The position numbers and the translations under genes were made by a program. Under the pieces are notes generated by a model. It did not search any database, was not told the DNA's origin, and saw only the letters and a list, made by a program, of their open reading frames with translations. From Plasmodium relictum (lineage: Eukaryota > Apicomplexa > Aconoidasida > Haemosporida > Plasmodiidae), in assembly GCF_900005765.1 (NCBI RefSeq), contig NC_041686.1:868001-932000 (forward strand): a stretch of DNA of 64,000 nucleotides, read 5' to 3'. Shown here piece by piece: positions 33,340-47,620 of this stretch (position 1 is the stretch's first letter; each line of letters starts with the position of its first letter).

Positions 33340-36300
33340 CTAGAGAATTTGGAATATATGAGTATTTAATAAATTTGCTAAATTATTTTTTTTCTTTGTA
33401 ATTTTTTTACAATTTTCTTTTTGATTCTCAATTTTCTTTTTATTAGATAAATGATATAGAGCATTGTTGTGTATATATTCTTTAATATTCAACATTTTAT
33501 TTAAATAAAATGATTGCTTAATATTGTTAATTGTACTATTATTATTTATATCATTTATATTTTGCAATATATTTGATTTAGTTACTACATCATTTTCATT
33601 GTTTTTATTATTATTTTTATTTATTTCTATTTTATCAATTTCATTCTTATGTATTGAGTAATGCATATCATAATTTTCGTTGGTTAGTTTTTTTTTTTCC
33701 AGAGTATTAACTAATCTTAAATCTTTTGAAATTAATTCTTCATTTTTTTTATTTACATAAAATAGACTATTTTTGTATAACAAATCATTATGGCAAGTAT
33801 TAATATTTTTTGTTATATTTTCATTCTTTTTTAAATTAATCATTTCATTATATTTATTTTTAATTTGAACTTTTTTATTTTGGTTCTCTTTTGTATTTTT
33901 ATTTTCTTGTAATCCAACAAAAAAACAATTTTTACTAGATTTAACTTTATTATTCATATAAGAAATTTTATTCAAATTTAAGGATAATTTCATAGGGTCT
34001 AAATACATTGTATTATTTATGTGATTCTTATATTTTTTATTTTCTTTAGTACTAAAAACATTCTGAGTAATTTTTTGTTTCTGACATTCATATTCAATAT
34101 TACTTCTCGTTTCTTTAGGATTCAAGTGACTATAAACTTTATTTAAAGTACTTTGTGAATATGATTGATCTTCTTCTATTACATTTTTATATAATAAGGA
34201 TTTTATTTTTGTTTCATTAGTATTAGATTTCAGGTAAATATCATTCATATGAATATTTCTAGAATCTTTCTCAATGCTAATTTTATTTTTTGAGGATAAA
34301 TTTTTCGTCTTGTCATATATTTGAAATTCTTCATTTGAGGTAACATTATTTTGTAATTTATTTTTGAAATGGTAGAATTGTTTATCATTTATACTTTTAA
34401 CAGGTGATACATTTTTACTAGTTAAATTAAGATGCGATTTATCTATTGCAACTGATGAAGAAGTTTTTCTATTTTTATCAAAAATAATATTATCAATATT
34501 TAATTTAGTTCGTTTTTTAAAATATGAATCATTCTTTCTATTAAAAATATTATTGTTAACACTACTGTTATTATTATAATCATATTTTGTTTCTACTATA
34601 TTTATTGAAGATTTATTATTACTGTCTTTTTTAGCATCTTTCTTTTCGCACAAGTCATTTGTATTGTAATTTTTTAAGTTACTAATATTTAATGAAGTAA
34701 TGTTTTCAGAATTTTCTATTGCCTTAATTTTGTATTGTGATTTTACTGCGTCAGAAATCTTGTTAATTGCATTTCCTAATTTGTTGAAACTAACTCTATT
34801 AGTTGGTACATATAAATTAGGTTTCATTAAGAAATTTTCGCATTCATTATTATTTCTTGTAGAATTTTTTGGTGTATTATTTAAAAGTATTTGATTATTT
34901 GTCATTTTTTTGCAATTTAAATAAGTTCTCAAATTAATTGCTTTATTTCCATTTGATTCTTTTAAATTATTCAAATGTGAATTTGTTTTTAAGTTATAAT
35001 TAAATTTTTTTATTTCTTTTAAGTTATTTCTGTATGGAGATTTATTTGAACAATTCATATTAACACAATTTAAGTTATTTTCTTTATTATTAAGATAAGT
35101 TTGTAATTTATTTTTATTGAATTCTGTTGTAAAAACATTAAAAGTATTTCTTCCTTTAATTATTTTATTATTGTCTATAACAGAAATATGTTTATCAAAA
35201 GAGCTGTTTATTTGAGTGTTTGGTATGGATTGTAATTTTCTAACTTCATCTTTATTTCTAATTTTTAAATAGTCATCACTATTATTATAAACTTTATAAT
35301 TTCCTAATATACTTTTTTTGTTTGTGTAAAAGCTATAATTATCATGAGAAATGGTATTATTATTTTTATCATTATCTAATCTATCACTTTTGGTATTATT
35401 TATTTCATCATTTTTTTTCTTACAAACTTCATTTTTTCTACTACTTACTTCATCCTTTTTATTGTTAATTTCAATATTATTTTCACTATTTTTGTAACAA
35501 GTGTTATTATTATTATTATCAGCTTGCTCATTATTTTCAATTCTTTCAATATGATTACCACTATGATCATTATTAGAATTAATTAAATTATGTAATAAGT
35601 TTTCTTGTTTATTGGGGATTTCATTTAAAATATTATGTGTTTTTTTTAAATTGTTTTTTCCATCAATAGTACCTTTATCTATTTCAATAATATTTTTCAA
35701 AAAAAAATTTTTTTCTTCAAAATTAGGGGAAACATTTTCTTGTTCTTTTTTATTAAAATTATTATTTTTTTTTTCTTTTTCATTAAAATATTGTTCCTTT
35801 ATTTCATTATAATATGAAGTTAAACCGTTTTCTATATTATTTATTTTATTTTTTATATCATTTTTATAATTTTCATATGTTTTTCTTTGTTTTAAATAGC
35901 TAAAATTAGTATCAAATAATTCTAAATTATTATGATTGCTTCCATCTTCCAATTTAGTTTGAGGCAAGTTAGTTGTTTCTCTCAAAGAATTATATGTTTT
36001 CATTTTATCTTCTTTATTTTTAATATCATTTTTAGATAAATAACTTTTTAACTCGTTGTTTTCATTCTTTTTTTTGTATATTTCATTTAACACTTGAGTA
36101 ATTCCATTATTTTTTTCTTTATTATTAGATAAATTATTAATATTATTAGAAGTATTAGTTTTTTTCATATAAGGCATTTCCGTTACTTTTTCTATTTTTA
36201 CATTTTTATTATTTTCTTTTTTATTTTCTATATTAATATTACTGTTTGTAGTATTTATTTTATTTTCTTCATTCTTTTTTTCAAAATTTTCATTCATTTT

Positions 36301-39300
36301 ATTCAGAAAACTATCTAAAATATATTTATTACTCAGGTTTTTTTCATTATCTTTTTTTTTTTCCACATTTATTATTTTTTTTATATTTGTAATTTTTTGA
36401 CATGATGCACTTAGAATATTAGAATTTCTCTTTAATAACAAAGAATCCTTTTTTATAGTTTCGTTAGGTGAAATAAAAGGATAAACTATTGTTTGTCTAC
36501 TTTTTAAAGATTTCGATGAAGTATTGGTAGTTTTGTGATTTATATTATTTGAATGTATATACTTTTTTTTATATAAAGATAAATCCCATTTATCAGAATT
36601 CTTTAAATTATTTCCTTTTATATTTTTCATTTCATTTATATTATCATTACTACTTTTAAAATTAATAGTTCTTTTATCTTGTAATGCTTCATTATTATTC
36701 TGATTATCCCTTTTTATATTGCAATTACAATTGCTTATATCATTATTCACATTAACATTTTTGGCAATATTCATCTTATTAATATTATCGTTTAAATTTC
36801 TTTTCTTTTCATTTAAATTAATCATCATTTTATTTCTACATTTTTCAATTTCATTATTTTTATTTAAATTTTCTCTTGTTAATTTTTTAAGCTCATTCAA
36901 TGAACATCTATTTTTTAACCTTTTTAACTTATCAAACTTTGACTTTTTAATTTCTTCGATAGTCAAATCTGCAAATTCATTAGAAATTTTATTTTTATGG
37001 AATTCATTATATCTTTTTCTTTTCTTCAAGAGTTTAGAATTTATATCAATTTTAAAGTTTTTTTTACTTATTTCTTCAATATTCTTTTTATTTGAAATAT
37101 TTTTATTAGTTTCTAAATTTGTGTTTTTTTTTAAATTTGATGTTTTCTCTTCAAGGTTTTTGTTAATTAAATTTTTCTTTTTTTTAATTTTTGAATTTAT
37201 ATTTTTCATGTTACTTTTATATGATATATTTAAAATACTTCTATTTTTTATATTATCATTTAATGTATTTTCTTTCAAAATGTCTTTTTTATTATAACTT
37301 TCTTTGATTAAATGAAAACTGGGATTTTCAGATGTTCTGGAATCCTTTATTTTATTAGTATCTCTTTTTTTTGAGTAATGCGAAATATCAACAGTGTTTC
37401 TAAAGTTATGTATTAAAGGCACTTTATCTTCTTTTTTATTATTTCTAACTTTATCTTTTTTTTTATTATCATCCATAATTTTATCTAATTTGTTATTTGA
37501 TTCCAATATATTAGTAACATTATTTTTTTTTTTATTTGAATATATTAATGCATATTCTGATATTGTATGCCTCCCTAAAATGTTTTTTTTATTACTATCA
37601 TTTATTTTAAATTTAATCTTTGGGTAGCTTTTCTTATTTTTGCATTCATCAATATTAATTGAAATTTTATTAACAATATTTGCATTTCTTTTATTATAAT
37701 TTTTCGATTCTAATTCCTTTAAATTAATAAAAGAAGAGTTTTCTTTTGGAACAGTACTAGTAGAACTGCTTTCATAATTATGATCCTTTAATTTATTATT
37801 ATAAATACATTTTTTGCTATTATTATGAAAGAATTTTTTCGATGTTAAAATTTTACTTATTTTACCTGAATTATAAGAATAGTTTCCTCTTTTTGTTTTA
37901 TTACTTGATTTCGTTTTTAATGGTAATTTACATGATAAATTTCTTTTATTTTTATTATTCATGATATATGATTTATATCTTTGTTTATTTTGAATTAAAT
38001 CATTATCAGTTATTATATTTAACTTTTCTTTATCCATATACTGTTTTCCTTTATGTATTAACATTTTATCACATTGATCATAAAGAGAATTTTCAAATGA
38101 AACGCTTAATTCAATTTTCGTTATGTTTCCTAAATCATTTTGTAAATTATCTTTTTGTTTTATTTTTAATTCATTTTCTAATTCTTTTCCATATTCATCT
38201 TTTAATTTTAATTTACTTTCTAGTATTTCTTTTAGTTCAGTTCCCTGTTCATTAGAGCTATTTCCAATTTCATCAATCAATTCATCATTTAATTCATTTA
38301 TTAAATCACTTGATTCCATGTTAAAATCATTTTCCGATTCATCTTCTAAGTTATTCTCTTCATTTTTTATCACATTTTCTAATTCATTTTCTAACTCATA
38401 TTGCAATATATCTTTTGATTTAATTTCTTCATTCTTTATTTCACTTTCTAATTTATCTTGAGAATTTTCTAGTTCACTTTGAGGAGTTTTATCTGATTTT
38501 TCTTCTAATTTTTTTTCTAATTCTACTTGAAAATTTTCTTTTGATTCAGTTATTGTAATATTTTTAGGTGTCTCTACAATTTTTTTTTCTAATATATTTT
38601 CAAAGAGACTATTTTTATTTGCACAAGATGGATTCATTTTTCTTTCTTTTAAGAGATTTGCATCGTTTTTAGTTATTATAAAAGAATTTCTTTCATTGCT
38701 ATGATTGTATGTTTTCCTTAAATCAGTAAATTTATTTTTAACCTTTAGTTCTTTAAAAGATAATTTTTCATCCATTTTTTCCTGTTCTTTATCTTTTGAA
38801 TTATCTAATTTTTTACATGAATTTATTTTGCTATTTATTAACAGAGAGTTTTTAATTTTATTGTGTGTATCTGGATAAGATGAACAGTACATATTTAAAT
38901 CATTCTTTTTTGAATGAATACTTTTCTCTTTTTTGTTTTTGGATTTTTCAAATGATTCATTAAGAAGAATTGTATTATCTATATGATTTATGTTATGAAA
39001 TAATTTAAGATTGTTATTTTTTAGTTTTTTCTTTTCATTTAACTCATTTTTTTTCCCTTTATATATTACATTACTATGTATTTCTCCATTATTTTGTTTA
39101 AGAAGGGTTTTCAAATTGTTATTTTTAATAATTTTTTTTTCTACACAATTTGTATTTTTATAATTAATCGTTTTTATATCCTTTACATTGCTGATATCAT
39201 AAGCATTGCTATTTATTTCCTCTTTTGAATTTTCATTGTTAACATTTGATATAATTTTATTATTTAATATATTTTCAATATATTTTTCTTGAGTTAAGAA

Positions 39301-42098
39301 GACATAACCATTGTTTGTATCTTTGTTTTTTTTTTGTTTATTTAAAATATTATTATTTATTATTTCCAATAATTTATTTTCTTTAGCTATATTTTTATTG
39401 GTTCCATTTATTTGTGTAAATTTTTTTTTATGTGATTCAAATGAGTCATACTTTATGACTTCATTTTCTATATTTGATAAAATATTACTTTTGTTATTAT
39501 TTTTAGCATTCTTGATATTTTGAACATGTGCATTATTTGTTGTTTCACTCTTTTCTAACTTTCCTCCATATAAAGTTTTATTATTATTTTTATATTTTTC
39601 TGTATTTTTCTTTTTATACAATATATTATATTTTTGATTTTCTTCAAACAGTTCTTTATTTTTTTTTATTACATTTCTTTCATTTAAAAATTTGTCCTGA
39701 GTAGTATCTTTTAAAAGATTTTTTTTTCTTTCTTTAATTTCATTTAGTGTTGTATATTTATTACTATTATATTTATCGATACTTTGTTTGGTGTTGTTAT
39801 AACTATTTCTTTTGTTCATATTTTCTTTAAAGTGGTGTTTTATTAATGAAATAATGTTTTTTTCATTTTTTATATTTTTACTTAATTGATTTTTTCTTTT
39901 TAATTGATTTTCTAAGAGTAAATTTGGAGTGACATTTTCATCATTTTTTTTTGTATTAAATATATTTCCTTTTTTATTTATTAAAATATTTTCTTCTACT
40001 TTATGCGAAGCTTTTATACTCATTTTATTGCTACTACACTTTTTGTCTAAATAATTGATACCTATTGAAGTAGAAAACAATTTTTTTTTTTTTTTTAATT
40101 CAATTAATCTGTATATGTTTTTTTTATGATTGTTTAAAATTTTAATTTTTGATGTTTGATTAAGATCACTGCTGTTTCCAAATAATTTTTTATAATAAAC
40201 TTCTTTGTTATCAATATCAACAACATAATTATCGGCATCGTCGTTACTATTCTTTATAGTGAAATCATTATTTACATGATTATTAATATAGGAAATATCT
40301 GTACTGTTCCTAGTTGTCATTACAGAATTTCTTTTATTATTATTATTAATATTTATTACAATAGTTTTATTTTTGTTATTATTATTATCATTATATGTTA
40401 ATATACTTCCAGCTTTAATGTCTTCATTATATTCCCTTTTATTATTACTATAAGAATATTTTAAAGTATTAATGCATTTATTTTGTTTTTCTAAATTTTT
40501 ACTAGGTGATATAAAAACATGTTCATACACATAAAATTGAATAGTTGAATTTTTGTCGATTTTCATATTATTTTTTTTTGCATATTCTTGAATTTCTAAA
40601 GATAGTTTGAATGAACCATCATTGTTGTATTTAGAAGATGTCTCATTATTTAAATACAAATTAAAATTATATATAGGGAAAAAATTTCCTTTAAACCAGG
40701 GATGATTTAATGCTTCAGTAATAGTATACCTTTTTTTAAAATTAGGTTCTAAACAATGAAAAATTAGATCAAGAGCTTCTTCAGATAGATGTAATCCTTT
40801 TTTATCTTTTAATAATTCTTCATATTTTTTGTTCTTTAACAAATTCCAGTATACGTCTTTATTTAAAGTACATCTGAATAATTCATGTTTAGTTAAACAA
40901 AAATATAAGATATAACCAGCACAAAAAATATCAACTTTCGTTGGATCATATTTACACTTTTCATATATTTCAGGTGGCCTAAAAATTTTACCAAAAATTT
41001 TTTTATATTCTTCTAATATAACTTCATTTCTATTATTAACATTAAAGTATATTGCCTGACCAGGGTCATTTAAAACTGGATATATTAATCCATTTTTTTC
41101 ATTTTCAAATAAAAGTACGTTTTCCAAAGATATATCCCTTAAAGCCATTCTTTTAGAATGAAGAAATTTAATTGCTAATAATATTTGATAAAATAGGTAC
41201 CTTCCTTCTTCTTCTGAAAAAGCTCGATTTCTGTTTTTCATAACTTCAAATAAATCTCCATGTAAAGCAAATGGCATAACCATATATATATAACTATTAT
41301 CATCAAAAATATTATCACAACTTAATATATTACTATGACCACTCATAGTATCCCTATAATAATACTCAGATAAAGGATCTTCTTGAACTTTATCTTTCGT
41401 CATTTCAATAAGATGCTTTGATAATATTTTAATAGCTTTTTGACAATTAACTAAACTTTTATCAGAATCCTCAATAACTTCTGATAAATATACACTCCCA
41501 TAAATAGCAGATTGAAGAAGATTTACTAACTTATATTTTGATTGCTTATATTGAATTATTTTCCCAGCTAATTTATAAGATAATGATGAAAACTACCAAA
41601 AAAAAAAAAAAAAAAAAATTAAGATAAATAATTTTTCAATATTATTAGAAATATAATTAAGAAAAATATATATATATATATTACATATTTCATTTTCTCC
41701 TCTTTTGGAACTTTTTCAAAATATTCATCATTTTTTTCAGTAGTATTTTTATATTGATAATAAATTTTTTTTTGATTTTTAGACATTATTCCTTCTGGGT
41801 TAATATCAAAATAAATGGAATAACTTTGATTATCTTCTTCATTATTATTTTTTATTTTTAATTTTAATTTTAATGAAACACAAATATCATTTTCATTACA
41901 CATTTTATTTAAATTAGACGAATTTATATCACATAATTCATTTAAATGCAACAAATTAAAAGTTTTTATATCTTTTTCATATTTTTTCTTATATATATTA
42001 TGTACATTTTGCATTAACTCATTATCTACATTTATACAGTTATAAAATTTATCTGAATTTTTTGTTAATAAATTATTAAACTTTGTTTTTATTTGCAT
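33340..42098 (-). CDS. Divergent protein kinase with giant Asn/Lys-rich tail (2888 aa)
   Basis: Two exons: 41685-42098 and 33340-41592, joined in phase 0 (EEKMKY to FSSLSYKLAG). The kinase domain spans about residues 150-435. The glycine loop is degenerate (QSAIYGSVY: only the third Gly, G170, remains). The ATP lysine is K193 in CQKAIKIL. The catalytic loop reads LRDISLEN (H to L, K to S; D291 and N296 kept), and DFG is DPG (D314). RPPE (343-346) and D359-G364 are normal. The remaining roughly 2440 residues are Asn/Lys/Ser low complexity with a Glu-rich repeat block. I recall an orphan putative kinase at this place in P. falciparum (PF3D7_0311400). The N-lobe lies partly upstream of the long second-exon ATG, so a model starting at 41403 would lose it. 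Activity is plausible but not certain. Confidence 0.88.
38100..38560 (-). repeat. Glu-rich degenerate repeat inside the kinase tail
   Basis: Coding repeat with many ELEN, ELENELEN, LEKKLEEK and ENELK motifs, giving a strongly acidic block in an otherwise basic Asn/Lys tail. The antisense strand therefore shows long Ser/Phe-rich open frames (for example at 38123-38461) that are not genes. Confidence 0.7.
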
Positions 42099-42270
42099 AA
42101 TTGTATTTTTTTGATCTATAAATCAATCAGCATGTTATGTTTTTTCATTTTTTTTAATTTCTATAATATAGAAATATATAGAAATTCTTATTTTAAAAAA
42201 TTATTTCAATTGTTCTATCAAATAAATGTCCTTATACATAAAGAAATATATTAAATATATTTCTTTATAA

Positions 42271-42325
<55 letters not shown>

Positions 42326-45300
42326 TAAATAGTATTAAAATAATTTAAGAAATAAATATATAATAAAAATTATTTGCAATAAGAGATGACATGTGTGTAT
42401 AATGTGCGTGGTGAATCAAATATTCAGAAATATTTTTTTTTATAAATTCTATATAATTATAATTTTTCTTTCATTCTACATATATATGCATATATATATA
42501 TACTTTAGAAAAAAAAAAAAAATTGTAGGACTTATTTTTGTTGCATTATTTCATTACACCTCATTTTTATTAGAGTATTTATAACTAGAAAATAAAATGA
42601 AAATTCGTGTTTTTCCACATAATTATTTTTAATTTAATCTTTTAAAAAGTTATATTTGAAATATTTTTTTAATTAATTTTTTATAAGTTGTACATATTTT
42701 ATCTTTTGTAGATTAATTAAAAAAATAAATTTTTTTCTTATTCTCTTTTTATTTTTCTTATTTACTTCTAATTTAATTTGATATACACTTTCTACAACTA
42801 CAATGTAATTTTTATTTTTAGAAAACACTGTTATCTATATTCGATTTCACGTAAGTACAACGAATTTTTTTCTCTTGGTTATTTCAAAATATTAAAAATA
42901 ATTTCAAAATTAAATATATGCAAATAATTATTTATACAAAGAATTATTTTTAAATCTTTTTCTTTTTTATGGAATTTTTTTTTCTTTTATATTTGAGATT
43001 GTTCCTTTAAATGTGTGCAAGTGTGCATGTTTTTATGTATTAGATTATAAAAAATCAAAAAAAAAAAATGAATTTCTATTTATATTAAAATATTCATTTA
43101 ATTATGTTACTTATTAAAAAAGAGTGAACTAAAAATGAATTAAAACATTTATAACACTTACAATTTCTAATAAAGCTGTTTAAAATTTTAATGATGTTGC
43201 TAATTTTTCTCTTTTTCTATTAGATTTGGATACCTTTTTTTTTTTTTTTATATATAAAAAGTTACATAAATATATTTTCAATTTTATATATAAAGTTAGA
43301 CAAAATTATAATAAAATTAACTAATAACTATCTTACTATACTACACATATGATCTAATAAATTTGAATATAGATAAAGATAAATCTTAATGTTTTCTTCT
43401 TTTTTGTTATTTCTATTTATTTCTAAAGAATTTTAATTACTTTTTTAATTGAAAAACTATCCAAAAATTCAAGTCATTTTGGAATTAAAAAAAAAAAAAT
43501 TATATAAAATATTATAAACATGATATATAAAGACTTTTCATAATTAACAAATGAAATATCTAATGGGTATAAATACTTCTACCAATAGACATATGTTATA
43601 TGAATAAATTAAAGTAATTAAATTAAATATATAATAAATTAAAATGATATATCCTTTAACTTTTAAACAAAATTAAATAAAAAGCAATAATTCCTATATA
43701 TATACTTAAAAATTTTTAAAAATATGTGATATGCACTAAAGAAACATTTTTTATTAAGAAACTTTATAAATTTTTGAAAGTGTTATATTAATATTTAAAT
43801 TTTTATAGTTAAAAAAAAAAAATTAAGTATGTATATATATAAAGGAAAATTTTAGTGTTTTATATACTTTATAATAAAAAGAAAAATATAAATTAATCTA
43901 AAATGTATAACTTTAATAATTATTTTTCTATATGTGAATAATAATTTTATAGCTATTTTTTTAGGTTTATTAAATATCTAAAATGATTACCATATATTTT
44001 CGTTCACATTAATATATTTCATTTATTAAATTTTTGATAACATTCTTTGTAAGTTAATTCATAATTATTTTATATTAATTTCAATTTTAAGTTTCTAAAA
44101 TTACATAGTTCAAATATATAAATACATTATAAATAATAAAATTGTTCTATTTTTGATAAAAAAAAAAAAAAAAAAAAAAATAAAGTAAAAAATTTACTAC
44201 TATAATTCTATTGTAGAATTAACTTACACTTTTTTTATACATGCAAATTTTTTTTTTTTTTTTATAATTTAAGGAAATACCATTTTATAATTTTTATATA
44301 TTATAAAGAAAAAAATTTTCTTTGATAGATATATTTATAACCTTTCGCTTATATAGGAACTATCAAATTTTTGGTAAATTTTTCATTTTCTACTATATTA
44401 TCTATCATATTTTCCAAATTTTCTAAATTTAATATTCTACCTCACCATTCATATATATATATATATATATATATATTCTCATTAGATTCTTGTAGTATCC
44501 ATGAAATATTTTCACAAATATTTTATCTATGCATTTTCTTCAACGTATGTTTTAAAAATTAATTTTTTATTATTTACAAATATATTAAATAAAATAGTAG
44601 TATATATATAATATTTTTATTAGTGTATAAATTAAGGATAAGTAATACTATACACTTGCATCTAAATGTTATTTTAAAAGTAAAAATAAAAAAAAGATAT
44701 AACTATAGAAGAATTATTGATTCTTATATAAATACATTTAAAAAAATTTTACTAATATTATTTTATCTTATATATTTTTTATTTTTTTTTTTATATAAAT
44801 GATGTATTAATAATATATATTATACCATCATAATATATTTTAATTTACAATTTTTTTTTATTAAAAAAATTTGTTTTTTCTTTCTATAGATTATTTTATT
44901 ATTAATTTTTCTATTAAAATATATTAATGTTATAATTTTACTTCTTTATTCACATTGTTCTGATCTTAATAAAGGGTAATATTTTAAAATAATAATGAAA
45001 TATTCAAAATTATTATCAATTTTAATTGTCTATACACAAATGGATAAATCGTTGGATGAAAGTTTATAATAATAATAAAAGGAATTTTTTTTATCTTTTT
45101 TCTTTAAATTTAAGATCAATGTAAAATAAAGATTTTAAATAGCATTAGCAATATCAAAATAAAATAAACTTATTTTTATTCTTATTATTTTATTATTCTT
45201 TTTTTTAATAATAAAATTTACCTTTATTCATAACATTTATTAAAATAAGGAAAAAAAAAAATAAAAAAATGAATTTTTAACATATATATTACAATTTAAG

Positions 45301-47620
45301 TTATAAAATATTTAACTACTATTATTATTACACACTGTTTATGTATCTAACAATAATATATAAAATATATATATATATATATATATATAGGCATATATTT
45401 ACTTAATTTTTCATAAAGAAACATTTTAATATATATGATTCTTTAGGATATTTCAAAAAAAAGGAAAAAAAGAAAAAAAATTAGATATAGTGAATAAGAT
45501 TCATAATAATAATTGTGTACTGTTTCCTTAAAATACGTGCTTTTTCTCTTTATGCAAAAAACATTGATAAAAAGAAATAAATTATTTTTTAAATACCACT
45601 AAAAAAGAAAAATTATTATATAAAATTATAATAGAATAAATAATTCCAAATTTTATCTTCAAATGATACTCTTTTATATATATTTTACTTCAATTTATAT
45701 TTATTTTATAATGGATAATATTTTTTTAAAATAAAAATAAAAAAAAGATGAATTTTATTATAAAATTTTTTTTAATACTGATGTAAAAGTATTTAAAAAA
45801 AAAAATATAATTAGCACATAGAATGTGCAAATTTAAACTGATTTTTTTTTAATTTTTTAATTTTACAAAAAAAAAATTGGCATGAAGCTTGTGAATATAT
45901 AATGATACATTACTCATAAAAAGAGTAAATACAATTTACTTAATATATTACTACAAAATTTTAATATTTTAAGATGAGATAAGTGTAAAAAATTATTTTC
46001 TAATATATTTTACTTTTTAAGTCAAAGAAAAGGTATAGAAAAAAAAAAAAAAAAAAAGGAAATGAAAAAAGATAAAAATAAAAAAAGTTTAAAAATAGGA
46101 GATAATTTTTTAAAATTCCTTTTTATTTTTAGATATATTATTTCATTGTTTATAAACTTGTATCTATGCGACATACTCATACATATTTATGATTACTTTA
46201 ATATATCTATTTTCTTTTTAAATAAGTAAATTGAATATTCAAAAATTATATATAATTGTTGTTCTTTTACTAAAAAATAGAATAAAAAGTGTAATCAAAA
46301 ATGTAAGATGTTTAATGAGATATATAATAAGAAATATAATTAAAAATGAAAGAAGTGAAATATGATATATATTTTGTAAAAGGTGTATATTTTATTAAGC
46401 TCTTAATTATTAAGCATCTTTTGAATTTTTTGAAAAGTAATTATTATTTGAACAAAAGTGTTATCAAAATTTATTATATTATTTTAACAATTTTCCTTTT
46501 AAAATAAAGAAAAAAAAAAATGAATATTAATATATTAGTAACGATGATATAAAAAAACTAATTTTTATGTTAAAGAAAACGGAGAAAATTATTTTAACAA
46601 TGTGTAATTAAAAATGACAAAAAAAAAAATTATACGTGCATATATATACTCAATAACGTATTAATTAATATAGGCTATTTTTAAGTTTGTGTATAAATAT
46701 CATATATTGAGTATATTTCATTTTTTTCTGTTCTTAGTTTCTTTTTTTTTACTTTATCTTTTTTTTTTTTTTTTAAATTTATTACATATATATGTATATA
46801 TTTTTTTATGTTTTATAAGCATTTTTATTTATTTATATTTTTTATTTTTATTTTTATGTTTATGCATCTATTTTATCATTCTATTTTTATTTCTTTTATT
46901 TTTTATTAAATATATGTAGCAATATAAATTTGTATTTTCATAAATATGTAATAAATTCTATAGTATTATGTTGATATTTTACAATTATTTTAAAGTGTTA
47001 TAAAATTCAAAAAAAAAAAAATTGTTTTTAAATTTTTTTTTTTTTTTTTTTTTTTAAGAATATTGTATATAATTTTAGTTGACTTATTTTTATTTTAAAA
47101 AGAATAATGATTATAGATACTATCAAAGATAATACAAGTGATGGGTTGTAAAATAATTGTAAAATGATTTGTTTTAAATTATTTATGAATAATATCAATG
47201 TTATGATAGATAAAATTTTATAATTTATAAAATGCATAATTTGTTATCTTAATTATGCATTTAATAACTTAAAATTATTTTTAATCCTACACATTTTTTT
47301 CATATCTTTTTTTTTCTTTTTTTTTTATCTTTTTTTTTATCTTTTTTTTTTTTTTATCTTTTTTCTTATCTTTATCTTTATATGTATATATATATATATA
47401 TAATTTTATTATTTTTATTTATTTTTTCTTTTTCTTTTCTTTTTTTTATATATGTATATTCTTTATTTATTCCATATTTGGATTCTGTCCCAATTCCTGT
47501 TTTTGTATCTTTTTCTATTATCTATTTTCGTTGAGTTATCTTTTTAATATTAATTTTCTTTTTACATATTTAGATTTAATTTTTTTTTTATTTTATATTC
47601 TTTCATATTTTAATGTAATT
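42099..47620. other. Large divergent intergenic region (5.5 kb) between kinase and PI4K genes
   Basis: The longest gene-free stretch in the window and the presumed double promoter. It has a 51-bp perfect TA run (42272-42322), a GTGCA pair and TGCATG clustered at 43015-43029, and T/A homopolymers throughout. Two small ATG-started open frames (44995-45069, 24 aa; 46062-46229, 55 aa) are noted as candidates only. The frame at 46689-46919 is T-tract low complexity. No tRNA or rRNA fold was recognised. Confidence 0.5.
42272..42322. repeat. (TA)n dinucleotide run, 51 bp
   Basis: A perfect alternating TA stretch about 175 bp upstream of the giant kinase start codon. It is the longest of many shorter TA runs in this window. 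Confidence 0.95.

Noticed and set aside
36719-37297. 192-codon hydrophobic open frame on the plus strand
   Set aside because: It lies fully antisense to the Asn/Lys-rich kinase tail. aat/aaa codons read backwards give Ile/Phe/Leu, so this is a composition shadow.
42272-42322. TA run considered as a centromere or replication origin element
   Set aside because: Plasmodium centromeres are about 2 kb regions of still higher A+T with tandem repeats. A single 51-bp TA run is common in intergenic DNA.
46689-46919. 76-codon Phe/Leu/Tyr frame before the PI4K gene
   Set aside because: T-tract composition only; it lies in the presumed PI4K promoter/5' UTR.
47531-47620. N-terminal extension of the PI4K frame (hydrophobic 30 codons)
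   Set aside because: There is no ATG in it (it begins with TTG) and it is T-tract derived. The ATG at 47621 is the natural start.
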